Assembly (NCBI RefSeq): GCF_000246855.1
Contig: NC_016609.1
Coordinates: forward strand, 5,220,744 to 5,284,743
Direction: 5' to 3'
Length of the DNA: 64,000 nt
Origin: Niastella koreensis GR20-10
GTDB taxonomy: Bacteria > Bacteroidota > Bacteroidia > Chitinophagales > Chitinophagaceae
Of the stretch, positions 34,644 to 43,405 are shown piece after piece. Positions within the stretch are counted from its first letter, which is position 1. The number at the start of each line of letters is the position of its first letter. The notes below the pieces were generated by a model. The model saw nothing but the letters and a program-made list of their open reading frames with translations, was not told the DNA's origin and searched no databases. The translations under genes were made by a program, and so were the position numbers.

Positions 34644-36404
34644 TTATTGCCAGTGTGGATTTTGTTGCAACTTTTGATTCAGCAGTAATTCCTGCGTTGG
34701 CAAAGGAAACAGATAATCCCTGTCTTCCCTGAAATTCTTTGGAATGTTTTTGTTAATTAAGATGTTGCCACCGGCTGCGCCATTTTCCAACACTACATCG
34801 GTGCCCAGTTCCAGCAATTGTACATTGGGGGTAGCAGGTTTGGTACCTGACCAAATGATCAAATCGGCAGCACCATCCCCATCCAGGTCATAACTGCCTG
34901 TACCGGGAAAATAAGCGCCTTTGAATTGAACCGCCAGCAGGTGGCCTTCGCTCCAGCGCATCAGGTCGTTCCAGGCAAATCCTTCCATCACCAGCTCAAT
35001 GCGGCGTTCTCGACGGATCTCCAGCAGCACACCCAGGTTGGAACCGCTTGCATGGGTGTATTGCGCTACTAAATAAGGATCTGGATTGCTATTGGCGGCA
35101 GCCATATTCAGCGCAGGCATGCCTACGCGGTCACGCAACAATTTTACAGACTGGTCCAGATCGGCCTGGGTGAGCGAGCCCAGTTCTGCTTTTGCTTCTG
35201 CAAAGTTCAACAGCACTTCGGCATAACGAAAAACCGGCAGCGCATTGGGCGAATGACCCAGTGCATCATTGGCTGCGCCGGTGACAAATTTTATCAGTTG
35301 ATAACCCGTAACCGTACCGCTGTAGGCAGGCGCCAGGGCTACATTCCCATCGAGTCGTTTATAGCCAGGACCACGAACTGTTTGCATTAATCGGGGATCG
35401 CGGTTTTGCATTTCATCATAGAACTGCATGGTGGCATACCCCGGTTTATCGGTAAAGCGCGAACCATCTTTCATCAGGTAACTGTTCACCAGGCTTTTTT
35501 CCAACCCGGGTTTACCAAAAGATGGCGCAGTAGTGTAATAATTCACGTTATGAAATACCTGCAGCGTAGCGCTGTATTGCCGCGCCAGTAAAACTTCGTC
35601 GGCAATGGGTGTTAACGCGGTAAACAGGTCTCGGTACACTACATCGGCTGCGCTTTTATAAATGGTATACACGCCTGAGCTGATCAGGTCCTGTGCGGCA
35701 TTGGCCGATAACTGTAAAAAACGATCGGCGCCTGACAGATTGAACTCAGGATGGTATTTGCGGAAAGTGCCTTCAAACAAACAAAACCTCGACTTCAGGG
35801 CCAGCGCCGTCCACTTTGTTACCTCCGATACATTTTTACCAGTACCCAAATGCGCAATGGCAAAATCAATATCATTTACTACAGAATCCATCACCAGCGT
35901 TCTGGGATCACGCGCCTTATACAATTGGGCTGTATCACTTACTTCCAACGGTCCCGAATACCAGGGCACATCGCCAAAATGCGCTACCATGCTTGAGTAG
36001 AACCAGGCGCGGAAGAATTTCGCCACCGCCAGGTATTTATAGGTGATGGAAGTATCCAGTTTACCGCGTGTATAGTTGGCGATAAAATAGTTTACATTTC
36101 GCAGATTGCTCCAGTCCCAGCCGCCGCCCGATACCGGGATTGGCCGGTTACCGGTTTGCTCCGGACTTAAACCTGTCAATACAATATTACTGGCGGTTTC
36201 GCCGTACAGGCTATAAAACTCTTTATTAGCCCCATCTGCATCCGGCACCATATTATCATAGAATGAGCGTACATACAGCAACAATTCATTCTCGGTATTG
36301 AACCCATTGTTTGGCGTTATCTGGGAGAGCGGTTGCCTGTCCAACACCTTTGAACAACCCGCGAACAACACGCCTATAACCAGGATGGAAAATATTTTTT
36401 TCAT
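34644..36404 (-). CDS. SusD/RagB family outer membrane lipoprotein
   Basis: A 586-residue lipoprotein with lipobox 'LFAGC' (Cys17), longer than the other two SusD proteins here. SusD features are 'LDRQPLSQITPNNGFNTENE', 'AVAKFFRAWFYSSMVAHFGD', 'RRERRIELVMEGFAWNDLMR' and the C-terminal 'REDRDYLFPLPTQELLLN'. It follows SusC by 21 bp and is followed directly by the phosphoesterase. The SusC-SusD-phosphoesterase set suggests uptake of a phosphorylated organic compound; the substrate is not known. Confidence 0.93.
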   Translation of the reverse strand: MKKIFSILVIGVLFAGCSKVLDRQPLSQITPNNGFNTENELLLYVRSFYDNMVPDADGANKEFYSLYGETASNIVLTGLSPEQTGNRPIPVSGGGWDWSNLRNVNYFIANYTRGKLDTSITYKYLAVAKFFRAWFYSSMVAHFGDVPWYSGPLEVSDTAQLYKARDPRTLVMDSVVNDIDFAIAHLGTGKNVSEVTKWTALALKSRFCLFEGTFRKYHPEFNLSGADRFLQLSANAAQDLISSGVYTIYKSAADVVYRDLFTALTPIADEVLLARQYSATLQVFHNVNYYTTAPSFGKPGLEKSLVNSYLMKDGSRFTDKPGYATMQFYDEMQNRDPRLMQTVRGPGYKRLDGNVALAPAYSGTVTGYQLIKFVTGAANDALGHSPNALPVFRYAEVLLNFAEAKAELGSLTQADLDQSVKLLRDRVGMPALNMAAANSNPDPYLVAQYTHASGSNLGVLLEIRRERRIELVMEGFAWNDLMRWSEGHLLAVQFKGAYFPGTGSYDLDGDGAADLIIWSGTKPATPNVQLLELGTDVVLENGAAGGNILINKNIPKNFREDRDYLFPLPTQELLLNQKLQQNPHWQ

Positions 36405-36425
36405 GTTACAGAAACAGTTTGATGA

Positions 36426-39400
36426 TTAGAAATTAACGTCAAGCCCAAAAGAGAACTGTTTAGAGAATGGATAGTCGCGGCCGCCCCAGTCGCTTGCCAT
36501 CCCGGGTGTTACCTGCTCGGGATCTATATATTTTGAATCCATTTTTGTTAAAGTAAACAGGTTCTGACCGGTAAAGTAGCAGCGGATGCGTTGCATTTTT
36601 AACCGTCTGCTCCAGGTAATGGGCAGATTATATCCCACTGTCAGATTCTTTAACCGGATGTAGCCAATGTCCTGCAAATATTTGTCATCGGGAATGGAGA
36701 GATCACCACCTGCGTAAGAACTATATCCACGTAACAAGGGGAAGTAAGCATTGGGGTTAGAAGGGCTCCAGATCTTGTCTGGGAAATCCTTAGGCACAAA
36801 TGCCACATACGGGCGTCCATATGGCCCCCAGAATAATGAAGATTCCACATCAGGCCACCAGTTCTGTTTGCCAATACCCTGGAAGAAGAAAGAAACATCG
36901 AAATTGTTCCAGCTGAAATTACCATTGATGCCAAATGAATACCGGGGCAGTTTATTCCCGAGTCTTTCCAGGTCACCATGATCGGCCAGGGTGTTTTTGC
37001 CATTGTTGATTACGCCATCGGGTTTGCCATCCGGGCCCGACAGATCTTTAAACTTCAGATCACCTGCATGTAGTTTGCTCCACTCGCCCGGAGATGCAAC
37101 GCGTTGGTCAAGATCGATATAATCCTGGTTGATGGGATAAGCCGCCGCTTCTGCATCCGTTTTAAAATAACCATCCGTTCTGTATCCCCAGATCTCGCCT
37201 ACCTGTTTTCCATCGTAATAAGTAAGGGTATGCTCGTCGCCCAATATTTTATTGGGGTTATAATAGCGGGTGATCTTTGCCGTGTAATCAGACAGCGCCA
37301 CCCCAAAGCCATACGTGAAGCGTTTGCCCAGCAACGTACCGCCATCCTGCCATTTAACCGATAATTCAAAACCATTGGTTTGCAGATCGCCTGCATTTTG
37401 TAAAGGCGCTGCGGCCCCGAATACTGCCGGCAGGGTTAAACCCGGTGCCAGCATGTTGGTTGTTTTACGGCGGTACCGATCAAAGCTGAGCTGTAACCGG
37501 TTTTTTAGGAAGGCCGCATCGATACCCAGGTTCAGGGATGCAGTGCGTTCCCAGGTGAAATTGGGGGTTACCGGCGCAGGCGCGCTTAACACCTGGGTTT
37601 TGCTGCCACCAGTGAGGTAACTGGTCAATGAACTGTTCATCAGCGGCACGTAGGGATACAGCGCCGATGGCGAATTGTAATTGCCCAGGTCCTGGTTACC
37701 CAGCGAGCCATAGGAACCCCGGAGTTTTAATTCCGACACAACAGGGGTGAGCTTTTCAAAGAATGCTTCCTTACTGATGCGCCAGCCCGCAGATACGGAT
37801 GGAAAGAAACCAAAACGCTCGTTGCCGGGGAACCGGGAGCTCCCATCATAACGGCCATCTACTTCCAGCAAATACTTTCCTGCATAATCGTAATTGGCGC
37901 GGAAGAAATAACCCAGCAAGGCCCATTCGCCGGCGCTGCCATTGGCGGTGGGCGAAGTAGTTCCCAGGTCAATCTGGTTCAGATCGTCTGATAACAGATT
38001 GCCTTTGGTAACAGAATCCGTTTTAAATTGCTGCACTTCTTCATTAAAACCTGCAGTAAGTTTTACCATATGTAAACCAAAAGTCTTTTCATAAGTAGCA
38101 AACAGGTTTAATGAATGGTGTTGGTCCATATGTGTGCCTTCCATCAGAATATCTTCTCCGGCTTTGCTGATGGTGCCTGGATAAACCGACCAGGGAATTA
38201 ACGCCCGGCGTTGATAAGTAGAAGAGGGCGCCAGTTGATAAGTATAATTGCCATTAACAGAAAGTCCTTTCAGAATCTGGGCTGTTAATGCTACAGTATT
38301 GCTCAGGTTATTATTTTTGGTACCGCCATGCGATTTACCATTTTGCAGATCGGCATATTCATACGCGCCATAGTTGTTCAGGTTGGTACGGAAAAAGAAG
38401 GTACCATCCGGGTTTTTGGGAACGTAGGAAGCCATGGCATGATTGTAATAACCGGTTGGATATGGACTGTAACCGGGATAGGTATAATCGTTGACGCCGA
38501 ATTGGGTGTTGGTAGATAAAGTAAGCCAATCTGTAAGGTGTGCATTGATCTTGGCGCGGAAGTTATAAGCGTTGTACAGGTTGGGCGAAAAATAAGTCTG
38601 GTACATGCCCTCCTGCCGGTAATAGCGGCCCGAAATGAAATAATCCACTTTCTCATTGCCGCCACTCATATTGATGTGGTGCTCCATACCCGGCCATGTT
38701 TTGCGAAACAAAAAATGCCACCAGTCGGTATTGCCATAGTACACATACATAGGCGTACCATTCCTGTTCTGTACAACTACAGATGGCAGAGAGGGATCGG
38801 TTTTGCGTTTTTTCATTTCTTCATAGTCGGCCGCCGTATACCCGGTATAGCTGCTGCCCACATTACGCGAGAAGGCTACATCGGCCAGTGAATCCTGCAA
38901 AAAACCATCGGTAATAAAATCGGTACGGGTAGTTATACTTTGAATGCTATAACTCGTTCCATAGTTAATGCTCAGCTTTCCCTTTTTTGCCTGTTTGGTG
39001 GTAACGAGAATAACGCCAAAAGCGGCACGCGCACCATAGATGGCTGCGGAAGAGGCATCTTTCAATACAGACAGCGATTCAATATCTGATGGATTCAACA
39101 TATTGATATCACCAGGCGCGCCATCGATCAGGATGAGCGGGCTTCCGGTGGTATTGGATACCGACGCAAAACCACGCACGTTGAAGGTGCCGGTGCTGCC
39201 GGGATGCCCATCGCCAAAATTGATATTGAGGTTAGGGATAGCGCCCTGCAATGCCTGTGCAACAGAAGACACCGGCCTGTCTTCAAATACGCGGGCATCT
39301 ACGGTGCTTACTGCGCCGGTTACATTCACTTTCTTTTGCGTACCATACCCCACCACCACTACATCTTCGAGGAGGCTGTTCTTTTCTGTCAGCCGGATCA

Positions 39401-39752
39401 TAAGGGTATTCTTTCCTTTCCCTTTTACGACAAACCCGGGGAATTCATTTTTTTCATAGCCTACGGTAGAAAATTGAAAATCATATTTTTCACCGGTACG
39501 AAACTCATGGAACACAAAATCGCCGCTCGAGTCTGTTGTAGTATTGTACACGCGACCGGTTGATCGCTCGGTTGCAACCACATTTACCCCGGCTAATGCG
39601 GAGCCCCGCATGCTGAGCACGGTACCGCGCACATCCGATACTTCGCCTGTAGTTGTACTGGCTTCCTTGCTTTGGGCCAGCAGCCGCCCTTGCAAAACCA
39701 GGATCATGATGAGGCATACGATGCCCCTGAAGAGCATTTTCGCTTTTCCCAT
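36426..39752 (-). CDS. SusC/RagA family TonB-linked outer membrane transporter
   Basis: A 1108-residue transporter. Signal peptide 1-27 ('GIVCLIMILVLQGRLLAQ'), carboxypeptidase-regulatory-like domain (about 43-120, 'GSALAGVNVVATERSTGRVY'), linker 'LEDVVVVGYGTQKKVNVTG', plug ('PLILIDGAPGDINML', 'VLKDASSAAIYGARAAFGVI') and a barrel. There is no STN domain between signal peptide and regulatory domain. That is notable because FecR and ECF sigma genes lie directly upstream, the arrangement normally tied to an STN-bearing transporter. It begins 51 bp after the FecR stop. Confidence 0.94.
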   Translation of the reverse strand: MGKAKMLFRGIVCLIMILVLQGRLLAQSKEASTTTGEVSDVRGTVLSMRGSALAGVNVVATERSTGRVYNTTTDSSGDFVFHEFRTGEKYDFQFSTVGYEKNEFPGFVVKGKGKNTLMIRLTEKNSLLEDVVVVGYGTQKKVNVTGAVSTVDARVFEDRPVSSVAQALQGAIPNLNINFGDGHPGSTGTFNVRGFASVSNTTGSPLILIDGAPGDINMLNPSDIESLSVLKDASSAAIYGARAAFGVILVTTKQAKKGKLSINYGTSYSIQSITTRTDFITDGFLQDSLADVAFSRNVGSSYTGYTAADYEEMKKRKTDPSLPSVVVQNRNGTPMYVYYGNTDWWHFLFRKTWPGMEHHINMSGGNEKVDYFISGRYYRQEGMYQTYFSPNLYNAYNFRAKINAHLTDWLTLSTNTQFGVNDYTYPGYSPYPTGYYNHAMASYVPKNPDGTFFFRTNLNNYGAYEYADLQNGKSHGGTKNNNLSNTVALTAQILKGLSVNGNYTYQLAPSSTYQRRALIPWSVYPGTISKAGEDILMEGTHMDQHHSLNLFATYEKTFGLHMVKLTAGFNEEVQQFKTDSVTKGNLLSDDLNQIDLGTTSPTANGSAGEWALLGYFFRANYDYAGKYLLEVDGRYDGSSRFPGNERFGFFPSVSAGWRISKEAFFEKLTPVVSELKLRGSYGSLGNQDLGNYNSPSALYPYVPLMNSSLTSYLTGGSKTQVLSAPAPVTPNFTWERTASLNLGIDAAFLKNRLQLSFDRYRRKTTNMLAPGLTLPAVFGAAAPLQNAGDLQTNGFELSVKWQDGGTLLGKRFTYGFGVALSDYTAKITRYYNPNKILGDEHTLTYYDGKQVGEIWGYRTDGYFKTDAEAAAYPINQDYIDLDQRVASPGEWSKLHAGDLKFKDLSGPDGKPDGVINNGKNTLADHGDLERLGNKLPRYSFGINGNFSWNNFDVSFFFQGIGKQNWWPDVESSLFWGPYGRPYVAFVPKDFPDKIWSPSNPNAYFPLLRGYSSYAGGDLSIPDDKYLQDIGYIRLKNLTVGYNLPITWSRRLKMQRIRCYFTGQNLFTLTKMDSKYIDPEQVTPGMASDWGGRDYPFSKQFSFGLDVNF

Positions 39753-39802
39753 TTAGTTATAGTTTTTAAATATGTTGAATAAGAGTGAAGTGAGCGTGGA
39801 CC

Positions 39803-40867
39803 CTATTTTATAATAAATCCATCGCCGGCAGCAATCAATGAAAGTCCGTTTATTCGCGTAACCGTTTTTAAGATCAGTTCTATGGCATCGCCCGGTAATA
39901 CCGAGCCGGTAAAATAAGCATCGTTTATACTGTTGTTGTTATATTGAATGGCCACATGATAGCGGCGTTTCAATACTTCCAGCACCGTAACCAGTTGGGC
40001 GTTGTTAAAGAGCAGGGTATCGCCCACCCTTCTCACTTCTTTTGTATGCGCCAGCAACGCCTTCTTACTTTCTTCTACTGGTAATTTCTCCTGTTCCCAG
40101 CGGCTCACCGTTGGCTGATGAGCGGTTGTAGTGAACGCCATTTCTTCACCCGGCGCCAGGTAAATGTCATTGCTGGTGGAGTCTGCATCTAACCGGTGAA
40201 TAACAACTTTCCCCGTATACAGGCGAACCCTGATATCGCCCGCCCGTTTGGCAGCCACCAAAAAAGAAGTTCCCAATGCTGTAGTGGAATAACCATTGGC
40301 GTTCACACTAAACGGTTTGCTTTTGTTGTGCGCCACATTAAAGTTAGCCTGACCCTCCAGCGTTACAACCCGGTTGTGCTGGTTGTAGGTGGCAGAGTCG
40401 TACCGTAGTACAGCGCCTGGTTCCAGCACAACCGTTGTTCCATCAACCATCCGGATGGTTAATGGGTGGGTGTCTGATGCATTTCTTGTTGCCAGTAATT
40501 GATGCGTAACAGTTAACGTTTGCTTTGCTACCAACCTGTTTTTATTATGCGGTAACATCAGCATAGTAATGCCCAATGCCAGTACAATGCCCGCTGCTGC
40601 TGCCCAACGAACCCAATGCATCGATCGCACGGGTGTTGAACGGTGGGTGGAGCGTTGAATAACCGCCAACATCTTTTTCTCGTACGGTTCAGGATATTTG
40701 CCCACGGGGGATGCGGCTGACCAGTCCCGGGCAAGCTGGGGCTCCGTTTCATTTTCCAACAGCCAGTTCATGACCTGCTGTGCTTCTTCCGGAGTACAAT
40801 TGCCCTGGTAATAACGATCGATCAATTCCTGGTCAGGCTGCATAAATTTTGTAGCTGTTTTAATCAT
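39803..40867 (-). CDS. FecR-family anti-sigma factor
   Basis: A 354-residue regulator. The ATG at 40867 is preferred over a GTG at 40873; a further ATG at 40843 ('MQPDQELIDRYYQGNCTPEE') is also possible. The N-terminal sigma-binding region includes 'CTPEEAQQVMNWLLENETEP'. One membrane span lies near residue 85-105 ('AAAAGIVLALGITMLMLP'). The FecR domain has 'PLTIRMVDGTTVVLEPGAVL' and 'VVTLEGQANFNVAHNKSKPF', and the DUF4974-like end is 'SLIAAGDGFIIK'. It should control the ECF factor encoded just upstream. Unlike the FecR at 6448-7737 it has no repeat-derived insertions. Confidence 0.92.
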   Translation of the reverse strand: MIKTATKFMQPDQELIDRYYQGNCTPEEAQQVMNWLLENETEPQLARDWSAASPVGKYPEPYEKKMLAVIQRSTHRSTPVRSMHWVRWAAAAGIVLALGITMLMLPHNKNRLVAKQTLTVTHQLLATRNASDTHPLTIRMVDGTTVVLEPGAVLRYDSATYNQHNRVVTLEGQANFNVAHNKSKPFSVNANGYSTTALGTSFLVAAKRAGDIRVRLYTGKVVIHRLDADSTSNDIYLAPGEEMAFTTTAHQPTVSRWEQEKLPVEESKKALLAHTKEVRRVGDTLLFNNAQLVTVLEVLKRRYHVAIQYNNNSINDAYFTGSVLPGDAIELILKTVTRINGLSLIAAGDGFIIK

Positions 40868-40909
40868 GTACACCGCAGGTAAAACAATTCCCCTACTGGT
40901 TACATTTTG

Positions 40910-41479
40910 TTAACATTCAAAAAAAAGGATAGTCAGAATAAGCAGTAAATCGGGAGAAAGGACCCGCAGTTGCCGGGTAGCTTTGGCAAGATGGTTCTCC
41001 ACCGTTTTTACCGAAATGGATAATTGTGTGGCGATTTCTTTATTGGAAAGGCCCTGGCGGGCTTTGAGCAGAATTACTTTTTTGCGAACCGGCGGTAGGT
41101 GTTGGGTTATTTTTTCCAGCAGGTCCTGGGTTTCAAAACCGGTATTTTCGTTGTCGCTGGTGTTGGCTCCCACCGGATACATTTGGTTCGCATAGGTAAG
41201 TTCGCGGGCAGCTTTCCGGTCTTCCTGCCGAAGGTGATTGAGCAGAACAGATTTGGCAATAATATATACCTGTTTTTCTGGTGGGTGCAGTAAGGAAAGT
41301 GAAGCGCGGTAATTATAAATGCGGATGAAACATTGCTGGGTAAGTTCTTTCGCTGCTTCTGAATGACGGGTCCTTTTCAGAAAGAAGTTATACACTTTTC
41401 CGTTCAGAAGATAATACATGTCCACAAAGGCTTTTTCATCTCCTTCCCGGATTGCCAAAATGTCTATTGTGCTATTCAT
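40910..41479 (-). CDS. ECF RNA polymerase sigma factor
   Basis: A 189-residue ECF sigma factor. Region 2 lies at about 20-60 ('AKELTQQCFIRIYNYRASLS') and region 4 at about 125-170 ('LPPVRKKVILLKARQGLSNK', 'EIATQLSISVKTVENHLAKA'). It is the first gene of the unit sigma-FecR-SusC-SusD-phosphoesterase. A -7 box match (TACATTTG, 41507-41514) places the transcript start about 20 bp before the ATG. A perfect 7-bp inverted repeat overlaps that short leader (41481-41507). Confidence 0.93.
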   Translation of the reverse strand: MNSTIDILAIREGDEKAFVDMYYLLNGKVYNFFLKRTRHSEAAKELTQQCFIRIYNYRASLSLLHPPEKQVYIIAKSVLLNHLRQEDRKAARELTYANQMYPVGANTSDNENTGFETQDLLEKITQHLPPVRKKVILLKARQGLSNKEIATQLSISVKTVENHLAKATRQLRVLSPDLLLILTILFFEC

Positions 41480-41480
41480 T

Positions 41481-41514
41481 GCCCTGAAGGGTGGTTACTA
41501 TCAGGGCAAATGTA
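41481..41514 (-). promoter_or_regulatory. Promoter and leader inverted repeat of the second ECF sigma gene
   Basis: On the minus strand TACATTTG (41507-41514) matches TAnnTTTG. GCCCTGA (41481-41487) and TCAGGGC (41501-41507) are perfectly complementary arms between the predicted transcript start and the ATG at 41479, so they could be an operator or an RNA hairpin hiding the start codon. Confidence 0.45.
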
Positions 41515-41655
41515 AAAACATATAAGTGCTGCAGATATTATCATTACATTAATAACTACTATACTATTATAGCAACTACTTCGTGACTAACTCAACCGGC
41601 ATAATTTTGTCCGGACCTTGCATTTATATGAGCTGCACCTTACTTTTATGGTCAT

Positions 41656-42261
41656 ATGAATGCTTATTTGCATGCAGAAATTTCAGTTAAGAAAAGAGGT
41701 GGCAAAATAGAGGACTATTTAGCCCTGCACGATTTCATGGACTCTACCAAGGAACTTTGCAGTGATAACCGGCACAGGATCCTACATACCATGTGGGGCA
41801 TTAAAAGAGTGGTTGTTCCCATCTTCGGGCATTCCTTTCAAAACTCGGCCGGTAAAACTGTTAACGTAAAAGACATTTGCGAACAGGACCACATCTTACC
41901 CGATTACCGCAACCGGTTTATTCCCACCTTAAGTGATTTTACCGATGCCATCGACCCGCATAAGGATGATCTGCAAAGGCTAAGCGCTTTTTACAACGAC
42001 TACAAAGACGATAAAGAAATAAGCGAATTACTGATCTCGCCCCTGAATAATACCGGCCACATCAAATCGCTTTTAATAACCCATAACAGCTGGTTCATCA
42101 ACGAGATCATTCCAAAGATCTTTAAAAGAAATATCCGGCTGCAGGCTTTCCCCCTTGCCCCGTCGGACCTGTTTAACCGGATGAACTTTGCATTGTGGAT
42201 GGACAATGGGTTTGAATACCCCGCAAGCGCTCAAAAAACAAAAAATATCTTCTCAAACTAA
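41656..42261 (+). CDS. Hypothetical protein resembling the DUF6915 family
   Basis: A 201-residue soluble protein with no signal peptide. The first 110 residues ('EISVKKRGGKIEDYLALHDF', 'MDSTKELCSDNRHRILHTMW', 'CEQDHILPDYRNRFIPTLSD') resemble, from memory, DUF6915 proteins, with conserved His residues at the HDF, RHR and QDH positions that could bind a metal. The C-terminal 90 residues are extra and unrecognised. It stands 8 bp before the next gene on the same strand and is probably co-transcribed with it. A near-consensus -7 box (TACTTTTA, about 41641-41648) precedes it. No function is known. Confidence 0.7.
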   Translation: MNAYLHAEISVKKRGGKIEDYLALHDFMDSTKELCSDNRHRILHTMWGIKRVVVPIFGHSFQNSAGKTVNVKDICEQDHILPDYRNRFIPTLSDFTDAIDPHKDDLQRLSAFYNDYKDDKEISELLISPLNNTGHIKSLLITHNSWFINEIIPKIFKRNIRLQAFPLAPSDLFNRMNFALWMDNGFEYPASAQKTKNIFSN

Positions 42262-42268
42262 TCGTACC

Positions 42269-43264
42269 ATGGAAAAAAAATTCAGCCTGCATAAACTTTG
42301 GTTCTTTTATACGGATGAATGGATCGTGGAAAACGGACTGGCCCAAAGTATTGGCACTTTTGCTACACGGGAAGAAGCCGAACGCGAAAAAAAGCGATTG
42401 GACCGTGAGTCGTTAAAAAAAATGCACAGCTACGACCTGATCCGCGACCTGACCAGCTTTTATGAAAAAAACTACCAGGAAGTACAGGACAAATTAATTG
42501 ATTATGCCAAAAGCCAGGGTTGGGATGATTCGTTAAAACAACATTCTTTTGGTAACGACCCCGCCAAATTCTATTATGAACTGGCATTGCCGGCTACCGC
42601 AACCGATGAGCAGTTAGACAGGATCATGGACATTACCGGCGCCAGTTTTCACAAACTGATTGAATACAAAGATGTAAAAGAGTATGCCTATGTAAAGATG
42701 AACTATGAGTTCTGGGGCAAAAAAGTTTTTGATAAACTGAAAGCCGATGGCATCCTCGATTCAAGAAGTCCATATTTAAACGGCGGGTCTAACAAGGGCT
42801 TTTACCTCATAGATACCCCTCCTAAAGGCAGAAAAACTGCTAAATTCAGTTCCCCTGAAACGGCAGTCAACATGGCCATCAAGATATTCCTGGAATGCGT
42901 AGCCGCCTTTCCCGACAATAATTTCCTGGGCAAAACCTATGTGGGAGAATGGTCGGAGGCGTACACTTTGTTAATGGCCTATTTGCAATATTGCAGTACC
43001 ATCCGGTTACAGGCTACTGAAGTAACAAAAGACAATTTAAAAAGCTTTAAAGCCAAACTGAAAAAACTGAAGTCAACCACCGAGCTTACAGAGGGCATGC
43101 AATATTTTGATGTTGCCTTTAGTGAGGCGGCAGCTACAAGCCCTGAGGAAATACTGGGGTTGATAGAATTGTTGAAACTGGAACCCTTTACTATCTATAA
43201 TATGATTGCCGAGATCGACGGACAGACAGTTAAAGATTATGTAGCCGATTCAAGCACCATGTAA
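42269..43264 (+). CDS. Hypothetical protein, second gene of the DUF6915-like pair
   Basis: A 331-residue soluble protein from the ATG at 42269 ('MEKKFSLHKLWFFYTDEWIV'); upstream in-frame codons overlap the previous gene and look non-coding. I do not recognise a domain. The N-terminus resembles a short sensor-like segment ('SIGTFATREEAEREKKRLDR'). The centre is rich in Tyr and Lys. The C-terminus is helical with coiled-coil tendency ('KDNLKSFKAKLKKLKSTTEL'). There is no signal peptide or membrane span. Its role is likely tied to the gene before it. Confidence 0.7.
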   Translation: MEKKFSLHKLWFFYTDEWIVENGLAQSIGTFATREEAEREKKRLDRESLKKMHSYDLIRDLTSFYEKNYQEVQDKLIDYAKSQGWDDSLKQHSFGNDPAKFYYELALPATATDEQLDRIMDITGASFHKLIEYKDVKEYAYVKMNYEFWGKKVFDKLKADGILDSRSPYLNGGSNKGFYLIDTPPKGRKTAKFSSPETAVNMAIKIFLECVAAFPDNNFLGKTYVGEWSEAYTLLMAYLQYCSTIRLQATEVTKDNLKSFKAKLKKLKSTTELTEGMQYFDVAFSEAAATSPEEILGLIELLKLEPFTIYNMIAEIDGQTVKDYVADSSTM

Positions 43265-43266
43265 GC

Positions 43267-43386
43267 CGACAGGACACCGATGAAATTATCCAGGGAATCT
43301 TTCTGCAGATCTGGCAATGCAATATTACCTGGAGCCGGGCCGCCAACGCGAAAAAAGCATCGCTATCGCCAATCAGGCTTTGACCT
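43267..43386 (+). pseudogene. Possible ECF sigma-factor region 2 remnant
   Basis: Just after the stop of the preceding gene, one plus frame reads 'DTDEIIQGIFLQIWQ', which closely resembles the region 2 helix of ECF sigma factors ('E-I-x-Q-x-I-F-L-x-x-W'). The frame has no start and stops after about 40 codons, and no other sigma region is present. A neighbouring frame continues with 'LEPGRQREKSIAIANQALTY'. It may be the scar of a deleted gene. Chance similarity cannot be excluded. Confidence 0.3.
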
Positions 43387-43405
43387 ACTGTAATGCTACT
43401 ATTTT

